A stretch of 64,000 nucleotides of DNA from Membranipora membranacea (lineage: Eukaryota; Bryozoa; Gymnolaemata; Cheilostomatida; Membraniporidae). The stretch's first letter is position 1, and the number at the start of each line of letters is the position of its first letter. The notes below the pieces were generated by a model. It searched no databases, was not told the DNA's origin, and saw nothing but the letters and a program-made list of their open reading frames with translations. Shown piece after piece: positions 38,546 to 50,062 of the stretch. Position numbers and translations under genes: made by a program. The stretch is from contig OU612067.1 of the NCBI GenBank assembly GCA_914767715.1, positions 28,246,162-28,310,161 of the forward strand, given 5' to 3'.

Positions 38546-39064
38546 GAGCCGTGCCATCAGGCAACTAATAACTTAAAAATGGTACATTAGAACTACTATA
38601 TTTTATCACTTAACCATTTTCTAGGGTTATCCTTTCACCGAATAAGATAGTACAACTCCTAATCAACACAGACTGTCATCCTCTCTGCTGTTAACTGCCA
38701 TTAGGGAGTTTGTAATAATTGCTTTTAACTCCCTGCTATAATTGAAGACGATTGGTTGTATGGGTGTTTCATAAAATTTGATTTGACCTGGACACGCATG
38801 CCAAACAAATGCTATACTTTTGGTTAATTCTATGTCATAAAACATCTATTCGGTGAGTACAAATCATTTAGGACAAATACTCTGGCGCAGTGTCATAAGT
38901 CTCTCCTCTCTCATAATTGAAACAAAACGAAGTGTAAAGAAAAGATTTTGTGACAAGTAGTGGTATGATAGTTTACAAAGACCACCCAGACAGTGTTTGA
39001 GGTCTTAAATTAGTGGTCAGGTAGAGATTAAAGTGTGTCCAAGACATTTTTTCAGGTAGTCTAA

Positions 39065-39168
39065 GTGATCAGGCGGCTGCAATGCGAGCTTGTGGCATTA
39101 CGTTATCGTAGTATGTAGTATATAATGTAATGTCACTAACTCGCATCGCAGCCGTCTTAGCACTTCTA
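39065..39168. repeat. Hairpin element with arms of about 44 bp
   Basis: AAGTG.TCAGGCGGCTGCAATGCGAG...GGCATTACGTTAT is mirrored by ATAATGTAATGTCACTAACTCGCATCGCAGCCGTCTTAGCACTT with a short spacer around 39109-39120. Several mismatches are present. It lies in the 3' flank of the EF-hand gene. Confidence 0.65.
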
Positions 39169-39225
39169 AATTGCAGGTGAATTGATGAAAATAGCAAAGA
39201 AAACTTTGGTGCCCATAACATAGCC

Positions 39226-39231
39226 TTTATT
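39226..39231 (-). terminator. Candidate poly-A signal of the EF-hand gene
   Basis: TTTATT (AATAAA on the coding strand) lies about 750 nt past the stop codon. Other AT-rich candidates cannot be excluded. Confidence 0.35.
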
Positions 39232-39977
39232 TACACAATCTCGACACAGTTATAACCATAATACATTTTATAATAATAGATGAAATACAGCAATAAAAAC
39301 AAAATTGAATAGATTTTTTTTAGAAGAGAGATTATGACGATAAATGAAAAGAGGACTAGTAAGACAAAAGTTTAAGTAATATCTAGCTGAGGTACACAGG
39401 CATACCTGGTATTTCATTTTATACAGCTGCTTTAGTTGATAAGCAAGCTGTTGGGAAATATACGATTTGTACCCACAGAGACCATCAGTACTGGAGGCAT
39501 TGACTTAAACTCCTAATCAAGTCAAAAAAAAGCTTTTTCTTTTGAAACAACGTAAAGATTTGCAAACTAATAACTTTTAGGCTGACAGTACTCTGTTATA
39601 TACCAGTTCTCTTATCTAATAGGGACTACAAGTTAATCAGAGATAAGATAAGAATAGCCAAGACATCATCAGGCCAGCTGTAATGCACTTAGAATGTAAA
39701 CACTTTGTAAGTCCGGAATAATGATACTCTAAGTCTCCAAACAATAAGCATAAAACATTGCTTGGAATTATGCAAAGAGTAGTGGAATATACGAGATCTA
39801 AGGGGTTCACATGTGATTTTGTTTACTGGTTAGCTTGTGATTACTATACGATAGAACAGTATTCTTCAACTCCAGGTGTGCCTACATATTCAAATGCTAA
39901 TACATAATGTGCTTCTCTCTCATTACCCTTAATTTGATTTATCCTGTCAACATCCAAAGTAATCGATCAAATATGAG

Positions 39978-42900
39978 TTACTTGACACTCTTGGCTTGGC
40001 CGTTACCAATAGTATATCCTCGAAGCTTGTATTCGCTCTGCGATACTTGATCGAGTTGTTTCATAATAAGACAGAGCTCTCTTTTACTGATACGGCCATC
40101 TTTATCGGTATCGATTGTTTTCATCAGCGATACCTTCAAGTTATCCAAGTCAGCTGAATCATATTCCTGTTAATATCAGTATAATTGTTCAAAATGGTAT
40201 AAAAAATTCAGACAACCTCTACCATGGTTTCTCAGTAAGAATACAAAATTTTCAATCAGAAGTTTTTTCCTTTTATGCCAAGGGAGGAAAACTCCTGCGG
40301 TAGTTTTACCGCTTCAATTTTTATGGACTTGGAATACAGGTGATATATCAGGAATTGAGTCATTTCACCAGAGCCTGAGTCGTTCCCTCCTATCTGGTGA
40401 AAATTAAAGGAATTGAATCCACCAGGCAATTAAGAATAAAAATTTATTTGCTAAAACTTTGGAAATTGACACATTTATAACGTTGGGGAGTAACCAATTA
40501 TGTTCATTATCTTATAATATTGTTTAAGCTTGAAAGAAAAGAGACACACTACCTCATAAGCCAGCTCCAGCAAGTCTTTGACGAATCCATGCAGCTCGTC
40601 ATTCTCTATATTACCGTTTTCATCCTGAAAAAGAAACAGACATACACATACGTTACAATTACTTTTCTAACTATAACTGTCTACGGTGATCCTTCATTTT
40701 GTACTCAAATAGTAAGTTTGCTGCCTGACCAGGACATGTAACTGATAGTTTCCCAGGTGCTAGCCATATTGATATAAGTCTGCCTAGTCACTGACATCGT
40801 CCATGTGACGGTGTCCTCAGGCTAATTATCTGATTTATTTTAATAAACAATAACCAACTTTATGGCTGGTTCACATTATCCCAGATGACATTGGGATGCC
40901 ATCCCAGATGCTTATCCCAGATGGTCCAAGTCTTATGTTCACATTATAAAATTCATCCCAGACTAGCAGTTAGGTTTTGGTCTGGGATAGTGCTGGGATG
41001 ATGTTCACATTGTTTAGGATCGTCCCAGATAGTCCCAGATCGACCCAGATGATCCCAGATCATCCAAATGTCTGGTTCACATAGCACCCAGATGCAAAAT
41101 GAGTCTGGGTCCGTCTGGGATAGCATCGGGAAAGTTTGGCGCATACGAACTTTCCAGATATTGTCCCAGACGGACCCAGACAGTCTGGGATTGTGTAATT
41201 TTCATGTTCACATTGACTGGGATGGCTATCTGGGATGGTCGTCTGGGACAATGTGCACCAGCCATTAATCATGCTTCTGGGATGTACTGTCCAACTTTCT
41301 CAAATAGCACATACAGTCCCTGGACAATACTAAATTGACTAATTAGCCCAATTTTACATTGCTAAACATCCGGTATGTTTATTTAGGCTCAGTAGACAGG
41401 TTCATATAGGACGTTAAACCATATGATTGTTTGTTGCAACCCGTATCCATACAACAGGACAAGGATAGACTCTCATAGGCTGACATCTAGGGCTGACCAC
41501 TGAGAATAAATAATGGACACTGACCTTATCGTACAACTCAAACACTGTGTTGATGTCATCTTCTGTTATTTTTGTCCCTTTCTAAAATATAATTTATAAC
41601 GATGATTACTGAGGATAACTGAGCCCTTCTTGGGCGCAATCAAGGAATTAGCTCTTTGGTGCAATGAACTCTCTCTGTTTATTGTTAGGTGGGCTGTTCA
41701 CCTTGTATGCAAACTAACGCTGGGCTTTGACCCTATATCAACATCACCAGGGTGATCAGGGAGCTAAATCTGATGTATGACAACAGTGGTGACAGGGGTC
41801 TTTATAAAAATTTCCAATGAGTTGAAAGCTAAAAGAAAGTCAGACTTCCTCCACTAATATCCGTGTACTTCTGACCTGATGTATGATACCTGTTTTCTAT
41901 AAAGACTTTGATACCTTGAACACGGGGCGTAATAAGAAGTTTTCCTGGACGGGTATCAGCCTAGCCATCTCACTCAGCTGCAGTTTTCCGTCTCCATTTC
42001 GATCAAACAGGTTCAGCTACAAAATAAAAAAAGCAAATACTTGGATAGCTGTAAAAGAAGAAATGCCGAAACGCCGAAACGACAAAACAACCAAAAGAAG
42101 ACACAATGTCAAAAGGGGACCAAGTCTACACTCAAATCACTGTTTTCAGAGTTATATGTAGGATGGAAAATTTTATCGCAGTATATATTTTGTATCCGAA
42201 GTGAAGCGGTGGTTTGCTTTCACATACGTGATGGATAAAGATGTGCAGACAGCTTTAATGATATATTCTGGCTGCAGCTGAATCAATATACTCTCTGCAG
42301 AAAACGCTGGTATACTTGATTGCTAATCTTTTACATGTAAGGGTGTTCAATTTACCATAGTATCTGCATAGGCAATAAGATCGTCCTCTGAGACGATACT
42401 GATGTGATCAGACACTTTGAGAAGCTCTTTTATGAAGTTCTTCAACTCGTTAGCTTCTATAAATCCACTGCAATCTGTATCAAACTTTTTCCATATCTGA
42501 AAAAAAAGATGGATGATTGTTAGTTGAACGCTGTAAACCAAAATCAAATCTCGCGGTTAACCTGGTAATCAAGCCTAGTTTAGGTTTTTATTTTTTGAGT
42601 TTTCATTGCTCAGTTGTGGCACAATTTCTCACAACAGCTGCCCGATATCGCTGATTGCTACTAAAAGTGATACCAGAGACTATATCTATAGTCTCTGGTG
42701 ATACTAAGTTAGTCAGTTCGTCCAGCCCACCTGTGTTTGCGATAACAGGCTGTGACAATAAAAATTGTGTTGCGTTCCGCAATAATAAAACCCCTCAGGT
42801 ATTAGGTGACGAGACTAATTACATAATGCCAGGTCAATATCACCCAATTAGCGGAGCTCCAGGACAATACTTACCATATATAGGATTTGAGGACGGACAT

Positions 42901-45900
42901 AGACACAATGATCTTATTCCCGAGGGAGAAATTTATGGATATTATACTAATATCTTATGCCATTACTTCCTATGTAAAAGTTTATGGTCATTGTTCATGG
43001 TGTAACCTTGCAGAGGACAATTCTCTTATGGGCTGTAAAAGATCAATTTTATGAAGAAAAAATAGCGGTGAATCATTGAACTTGAATCAATGAGCTATAG
43101 CATATAAATAAAAATGTCATTCATATAGATGCAACTATCGCTTTTTTCAGGATTTATGACTAATAATTTAAGCACTCACTTTCATGAAGTCAACACTTGA
43201 CTCAACTGGATGATCAAGCTGAAATAGTACGAGGAAATTCTCATCTGTTGGTAATATCTGTGCCATCTATAAAATATAACAAATGTGCAAGTTAACAAAA
43301 GTCAAAGACTATCCGTTAAAGGTTGATTAAAAAACCGGATGACTCATCACTCGCCACATCCCGAAGCATGGGCGGCGAAATTGTAGTGCCTCAATGGCGA
43401 GGCCGCAATATCTGCGCCAATATGCTCTCTGTTTGCAGGCAGGTCGGAGCACACCTGGGGGTCAACCAAACCCCAGTAGTCGGTGGACTGCAGTGGGATT
43501 CGAACCCACGCCCTTCAACATGTGCATGCTAAAGGATGGCGCTCTAACCAACTGAGTCACCTCCTACTCCTAAAGCAGGGGGGTCAGGTATAGGATATTT
43601 CTCTTCACATGTGAAAATTTCCGGGTCAAATAAATTTGAAGGCCAGACTCAAACTGCCGACTTACTGATGTCAGATAGCGCTGGGTCTAAGTGGGCCCCT
43701 GCTAACCGCTTATTGTTAACTTGTGAGGGTCCGGGACAATTTATCATATTATAACTTATTGGTAGAAATAAGACCCGGTGGCGGTATATACCATAGGTGG
43801 ACTGGAAGTTAGTACTCTAAAGGAAAGACAACCTTCTTTTTGAAGAAAAATGTATACATAAAGCAGGACGCTAAAGATAAGAAAATACTTTGTAAATCGA
43901 CAAATTAATTAAAAACTGATAAAAAATACCTCTCTGATGTCGATTCTGTTGTCATTATCATCATCGAAAGCTTTAAGAAAGTTGTCTCTCATTTCTGCCA
44001 ACTCTTGACTTCTCAATGACTACAATATACCAAATATTTTATTAAGTTTTATTCATTTGGTGAACATTTCAGGGTAAAGCCAAGGGTCGAGAGGTGTAGG
44101 TTTACCAGTAAGTAAATTCAAAATCCACCTCATCATAAGGAACCATATGTTGAGGGTTCCCTGCTAATTAAAAATTTGGCAGATCTAAGGCGACTTCGAA
44201 GATTGGAACCCATCCAATGTCACTGTCAATGTGAGTTACCATTATTATCACAACACGTTCTACAACACTTGATAATGGCTGAAACATACTGTTATACAGT
44301 GACTTTCCACATCTCGAATCTACACCACACATAGTAAAAGGTGTATATTCTACACCGAAGCACGTCTGTACTACAATTTAATATTAATTAACGTTTGCCG
44401 AGGTAGTAGATGCAGAGCTTAATATATTAGTTTCAATGAAACTCTAAATTCTGTGCTCTCCCTAAATTTGTTTTTCTTTTTTTTGGTTCACGTATCCATT
44501 TCTCATTGAGACTTTCCTCAAGGCAACGTCAACAACTCTCACAATAACTAAACATATCTAGATTGAAATGCCACATCTTTCACTCATCAAGAGCCTATTC
44601 AACTTTACCAATCACAACAGCTTTCCATTACAGCGTGTTATTCTCTGAAATTAGAAATGCCTGTCAGCGACAGCGACAACAATACACTCATCGAGAGGCA
44701 GCCATGAGGATGTAAACAGTTCTCACAGACTGATTGTCATCTTGACAATAAGTCAATAATGTTATACAAAACACTAAGTGCCTGGTTCTCCGCTGTCTAC
44801 TATCACCATCACTTTTCTACTATTGCTCTTATATATAGTCTTACATGGAGTGATTCACACTTCATCAGCTCGTGACAGGATAAACTCAAAGGGCTCGCTC
44901 ACTTATGAATATTCAGACTTACTCATGCATTATTGACTGGCTCGTGAGGCCCAGCACAATTATAACTACTACTCAGTATGCTCTATTGTCTCATCTCCCT
45001 ACAGTACGACTGGTCTTTCGCAAGACGAGAGGAAATTCAAATGCCCCCGCTGGAAAATTGAGGACGTACTGCTGGAATTATAGTTCTTAATTCCCAATTT
45101 GAAAATCTTTGTGGGCTCTGTGGGCCAAACAATAGTAATTAGCTCCAAGGGTGTAAAAAGTGACCCATGCCTTGATTAAATATTTTCCAAATCTCTTCTG
45201 TGCTAGAACCATTATATATAATACTCGCATCGATGTCACAGAGGGTTTGCGTGGAAAATACAACAAAAGCTCACAAATCTGATAATCTATATCTATCAAC
45301 TAAGTGGCGCGAAAGTGACTAGAAACAAATCAATTTAATCTAGCCGCAGCCAAATGATGTATTCTGAATACAAATTTGGATAGAGCAGAACACAAATTTA
45401 GCTACATATCTAGAAATTTTATTTATTCGAATCTAATAAGCGAGAAAGGTGTTAAGCGACAGTTAGTAAGTTTATACCACATAGTTCTATGGCTGCACAC
45501 ACTCCAGACATGGCCAGACAAAGAAGTCAGCCTTCAAGTCAGTCAAATCCACAAGTCTATTTAAGTCCTCTGTCAAGTTAGTCAAGTTCTCCTCAAGTCC
45601 TCAGGTCAGTCAAGTTCTCCTCAAGTCCTCAGGTCACTCAAGTCCTCAAGTCGATGAAGCCCTCAGCTATCTTAGGTAAACAGTAATAAACTCTACAGGC
45701 AAAGCCAGACTTTGTTTTAGGTGTGTGAAATTGTAGCATTAGTGAACAGAGCTTTACTGAAATGGTTAATATTAGAGTAAGCCGTGGTAAGTACCAGAGT
45801 TAAGTACCTGGGTAAGTACCTGGATTAGTTTACTTACTAAACTCAGTGTCCCATTGACAGCCTCCTTCTCTTTCTTATAAAAATTCAATTACAGAGTTGT

Positions 45901-47692
45901 AACGAGTATCTAGCTGCCGCTCAGTTTATTATTATAAGTGTTGAGTAAGCTCCTCAAGGTCTCAGAAGTCATGCAAACTTAATCTCTTTGTTTATGCACA
46001 ACGTTCTCATACGTTAATATTACTATACATACTATTATTTCAGTTCAAGCGTAATTCCCTAAAAGCCAGTTTAACTGAAATCTCTAAGGCAAGGTGATTT
46101 TGTGGTCGGATATCTTGTTATGGTAAAACCTCTCGCAAATTTCAGGTGATGACAGAAAGCCAAACCTACGGAAAGGCAGTTACAAAGCCTCAAATCTTCA
46201 CACTCACAGCCAAACCATTTGATGTTTACAAGAGAACCTCTACATAGTATTGTCTAGTTCTGTACCGCATTTTCCTATTGTTACCGGATAACCATAATTC
46301 TTTTACAGACAATGACAAATTTCTGATGGAACTGTAGAATAATACTTTCATATTCCTACTACAATCCAGCACAACTGTATATTATATAACTTACCGATCC
46401 AGTAATTCCTTTCTTCAGACATTCAAACAGTTGTTTGATGAACGAGTCCAGTTCCTGGTTCTCTATATATCCATTACCTAAAACAGCAATAATTAAAGTT
46501 TTAGATGTCTCACTTGGTTGGGGCGCCTGCCAGTTAGCATGGGTGAGCTGGATTCTGCTGTGACACCCCCTCCTCCACTATATTGGGACTTTGCAACACA
46601 TGACTAGTGATCCCTGGCAAACCACAGCAATCGCAATTGATTTCTTAGTATGAAGGGTACGAGACAAGCAACTGATTATAACGATATGATTGAGAACTAG
46701 GTTCTTTAGAGTAATCCAAATAATAAAAAGTGTACATATGGCAGGTCAAAAGAGGCAAGGAGAGCTTGATGGGAATAAGAAAACTTTACATTATTTATAT
46801 AATTATCGAGGCATAAATTGTCGTGTCTACCTAAAACTAATGTACTTTTAGTTGGCACCGACGTCGGGTTGATAATTTCAGGAAATTTGCAGATTTTGCA
46901 TGACCTGTTTGAGTTTAGCAAATAATCGACAACTTCTCTCAGTGTCAGCTTGTTCCACTGCACTGGCAAAGAAAATAAACTTCCTGAGTTAATCATGGTC
47001 TATTCAAGCTAATATCGATTCAATTTAGAGTATAATTTTTATTCTCGACAGATAATTTTACTTTTGTTACCAAAATCGGTCACTTTCACATTACCAGCCC
47101 AATTTTAGAGTAGAGCGTTGCGATTTCCGTAACATTTTAATCAATTTACCCGTAAAGATAATTTATACTGACACACAAGGTTCTGTTTACGTTCCATGCG
47201 AGTCTTGATAATATTTTTATTTACAAAATCAGTGAAAGGCAATGTGTCGATGACGTCGATTCTGCCCTAGAATTATCCGTAAGACTTACAAAGGCTGAAA
47301 ATTAGGTCATGGTGATACGGAAATCTGGCATAACAAAAGGTACCAAGGGATAATTCACAAAGAAACAGGTGGTGACTTTAATTGGATATTCTGGTTAACC
47401 TCCGGATAATTTTTATACGACAAAACCTGGGTGGCTAAACCCCGGGTTTGCCTTGCATGCTTAACAATTTATGCAAGATCACGAGGCATGCTTGCTAAGT
47501 ATTTTGAGTGACCTAATTAACCCGGATGTTTCATAGCAAGCTTTAAAAGCTCAACAGAGAACTGGATGGATGGAACTTACCGTCCTCATCGAAATGGTTC
47601 CAGACCTCCATGAACTGCTGTGCAGAGAGGGTCATCCAGCCGTTCACCCCTCCGTTCACCCGGTACTGCTTGAGCACATTGGTTGATGCCAT
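39978..47692 (-). CDS. Six-EF-hand calcium-binding protein, calbindin/calretinin/secretagogin type
   Basis: A cytosolic Ca2+ buffer or sensor, in animals typical of neurons and secretory cells. Nine exons close in phase, in coding order: 47581-47692, 46395-46477, 43930-44019, 43180-43266, 42356-42496, 41915-42016, 41525-41581, 40553-40624, 39978-40166; 310 residues, the length of invertebrate calbindin-32. Six Ca2+ loops are visible: 35-46 [12 protein letters not shown], 84-95 [12 protein letters not shown], 130-141 [12 protein letters not shown], 176-187 [12 protein letters not shown], 223-234 [12 protein letters not shown], 267-278 [12 protein letters not shown]. All keep acidic first and last ligands; loop 2 lacks the central Gly. 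Vertebrate relatives have degenerate loops, so six intact ones suggest high capacity. Which paralogue it is cannot be decided. Introns hold a tRNA-derived SINE and an inverted-repeat element. Confidence 0.95.
40863..41264. mobile_element. MITE rich in TCCCAGA motifs, TTA target duplication
   Basis: A 402 bp element with terminal inverted repeats TGGCTGGTTCACATTATCCC / GGGACAATGTGCACCAGCCA, flanked by TTA on both sides (40860-40862, 41265-41267). A 3 bp TWA duplication is typical of PIF/Harbinger. The interior is an irregular array of TCCCAGA and its complement TCTGGGA, interleaved with GTTCACAT, in both orientations. No transposase. The many short frames here are repeat translations. It lies in an intron of the EF-hand gene. 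Confidence 0.82.
42655..43005 (+). other. Unexplained 117-codon open frame antisense in an EF-hand intron
   Basis: An open frame with no family I recognise. It includes [31 protein letters not shown] and [15 protein letters not shown]. It has no clear promoter, signal peptide or splice context and lies opposite to the host gene. A perfect 13 bp hairpin (ACCAGAGACTATA 42672-42684, TATAGTCTCTGGT 42687-42699, 2 nt loop) overlaps its start. It could be chance, a repeat fragment, or an exon of a nested gene. Confidence 0.2.
43320..43567 (-). mobile_element. tRNA-derived SINE
   Basis: Read on the minus strand, the head has a Pol III A box (GTGACTCAGTTGGTTAGAGC, 43540-43560) and a perfect B box GGTTCGAATCC (43496-43506), spaced as in a tRNA. 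The acceptor arms do not pair, so it is not a working tRNA. A tRNA-unrelated body follows for about 170 bp (GGTTTGGTTGACCCCCAGGT, CGCCCATGCTTCGGGATG) to about 43320. It has the same orientation as the EF-hand gene whose intron it occupies. Exact ends and target duplication are uncertain. Confidence 0.72.
45535..45662 (+). repeat. CAAGT minisatellite in an EF-hand intron
   Basis: Irregular repeats of GTCAAGTTCTCCTCAAGTCCTCAG with internal CAAGTC sub-repeats. A GTAAGTACC-type repeat follows at about 45786-45830. The rest of the intron 44020-46394 shows no exon-like frame. Confidence 0.7.
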
Positions 47693-47907
47693 GTTGTCCT
47701 GGCAGTCACACTCTGCGAGGTTCTGCCAAAACGGATTTCTGTCTTCTGGTTGTCAAAAGGTGTTGCAATCCAATCTCTCCAAATTTGTGTCAACTGAAAA
47801 CTTGAAAATTTAATTCAAATTCAAAAAACACAGTTTGAGTTTAATCTCTTAAAAAGTAGGAAATCACACATGAAATAAGTATTTTTTACCTCAATACAAT
47901 ACAGAGC

Positions 47908-47977
47908 GTGTCTGACCAAGGAGTTAAAGACATGTTAAAGAATGTTAAAGAATGTCTTTAACTCATTGGTCTGACAC
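47908..47977. repeat. Hairpin with 26 bp arms
   Basis: GTGTCTGACC..AGTTAAAGACAT (47908-47933) and ATGTCTTTAACT..GGTCTGACAC (47952-47977) match at 24 of 26 positions with an 18 nt loop of GTTAAAGAAT repeats. It lies about 215 bp upstream of the EF-hand start codon, possibly in its promoter. Confidence 0.7.
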
Positions 47978-49879
47978 GGACAAGTTTTCGATTCCTTCTC
48001 CCTATAGGAGATTTTTATTGTGTGGTGTTTATAGGTGTAGTGTAGGAACTATTGGAGGAATAGAATTTTCCCGCCACCTACCAGAAGCATGTATGTAAAG
48101 TAGAGAGAGACATACGTGTTAAATGATGCTTGATGTTTGTATACTTTACTTACCTTTTCTGAAGGACAATGAGAAAACTCTGCCCTACTCACTCAGTGAA
48201 CCTGGATAAATCTGCAGAGGAGAAAATTGAGCAAATATCAGAATATTTGCTGTTTATCACAAAGACAAATATCAGCTACAGTATTGAATGCCCGAGTCCC
48301 GCAAACAATAAATCTGCTCATCAAAGTATAAGGCTTTTGATATATATCTCTGGACGTTGACTCTCTCTGTGTGCCTGGCAGCTCTGTCAGCAAACTTTCA
48401 ATGATAAACATTGATTTGTTCAACTCATTTAACTAAAATACAGAATCACTATCAATACAATACTGCAGCAGTATAAAAATACACTATATTTCCAACTTTG
48501 ATTAATGCATGTTTTCAAGTATTGATCTACGATCAGTGTTATTATTTGTAGCAGCGAGACTGTTGTGATAACATTACCTTTGTGCTGGGAATAGAGACAA
48601 AAAAGTGCTGAACTGTAAAACAAACGGACTTTTTCATCCTAAGGGAATACTCACTTCAGTGATTAATAAAACAAGAAAATTAGTTACTGGTACGGTTACA
48701 TAACATAGTGTTGCACTCTAAATTTAAAAATCTCCACACTAAAATTTCATGGTATGAGGCTGATACTTTCTTTTTTGGTGTATTTTTCATGATAAGTTAC
48801 AAGATCGACAGTTTAAAACAAAAGTTAGGCAATGGGGCTCCTTGTGCGGAGTGAGGCAAAATATATATGTGTTATCTGAGTTGAGCTCAACAGAATTACA
48901 CTGTAGTACAGTGGTCTTTGTACACAAAACGGCAATTTATCATGTATTTGCAATTACAAATAACACAAGCCTACCTTATTGATATGGTGTCTGTGGAATA
49001 AATCACTAACTTAAACTAGAAGCTATCCAGACAGATCCATCAATGTTGCTTCGACTCAGCTCCAAAAATGTATCACCAAAATCAGCTGCTAAAGTTGTAT
49101 CACTCTGAATCAAAACAAACAGCTAGGTAAACTAGTGTATAGATGACAGAAATTATTTCCAGTTTGCAAAGCCAATCAATATCCAACTTTTCATCCCAGC
49201 ACAATGCTGCACAAACACAATGAAAAGAAAATTAGGCAGATTAATTTGGACGAAGGGTTGAAGTGAGTATGGTTTCAATAGAGTGGTAATGCTGAAGCTT
49301 TTGTGCTGCCATGTATCCAATAATAAGAGGATAATCAGCATAATCAGTCTCAACAGCGGCAGCAGTATGAGAATACGAGAAAAGCTGCCGGGATTTTCAT
49401 ATAACTAGTAGCTTTGAAAATATAATCATCTGTAACTTGGGTTATGGGAACTAAGCGCTTAGAAATGGTAGAGCAGTCTGTCTGCCAATTCATTTTACCT
49501 TGGATCTCTCCATTTCATTAGCACAAGTATATAACAAGAACACCTCCATCGAGCTCAATACACTCATAACAGATCAATAACGCAACTTTGATTTTGGCCT
49601 GATGTCGACAAATGATAGTCACACTTTTTTGTTCCAAATCCTTAGTACATTGGAAATTGATATTATCTACTGACTGGTGATGTTGTTATTATTAGAGTCT
49701 CCCACTCTCCTTGCACTCATACTCGATGTACTCTAACTGGCTAACAGAATGACCTTCATTACATAGCTGTAGCTTTTTCAGTTCGTAAATTACCAAATGG
49801 ATTCATTTCTGACACCCACCCACAACTACTCCTACTCTATTTATAAAGTCGGTACGACTTTCGATTTTAATTTAGAACA

Positions 49880-50062
49880 ATGGCCCATTCAATCATACAT
49901 CAATTACAAAGTGCCGGGGTTCTCGCAAGTGAAAAACTGAAGATAGAGGAAAAGCAAGGGAGAAATACTGGTATCGAATTACGCCAACTCTCTATGGCCT
50001 TCATCAAGGCTAGACCAATCAAAGACAAGCTCACTGCGCTTCAGAAGCAAGAACCCGCTTGA
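49880..50062 (+). CDS. Possible 60-residue protein, unrecognised
   Basis: MAHSIIHQLQSAGVLASEKL continues as a charged helical sequence (IEEKQGRNTGIELRQLSMAF, IKARPIKDKLTALQKQ) with protein-like composition. A TATTTATAAAG box at about 49839-49849 lies 31-41 nt upstream of the ATG, so an initiation site would leave a very short leader. No signal peptide or membrane segment. I know no family for it. It could be a small intronless gene, a retrocopy fragment, or chance. Confidence 0.35.
   Translation: MAHSIIHQLQSAGVLASEKLKIEEKQGRNTGIELRQLSMAFIKARPIKDKLTALQKQEPA

Noticed and set aside
41068-41338. Several overlapping frames on both strands
   Set aside because: All are translations of the TCCCAGA-rich MITE interior.
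43493-43567. tRNA gene on the minus strand
   Set aside because: A and B boxes are good but the acceptor stem does not pair and a SINE-like body follows.
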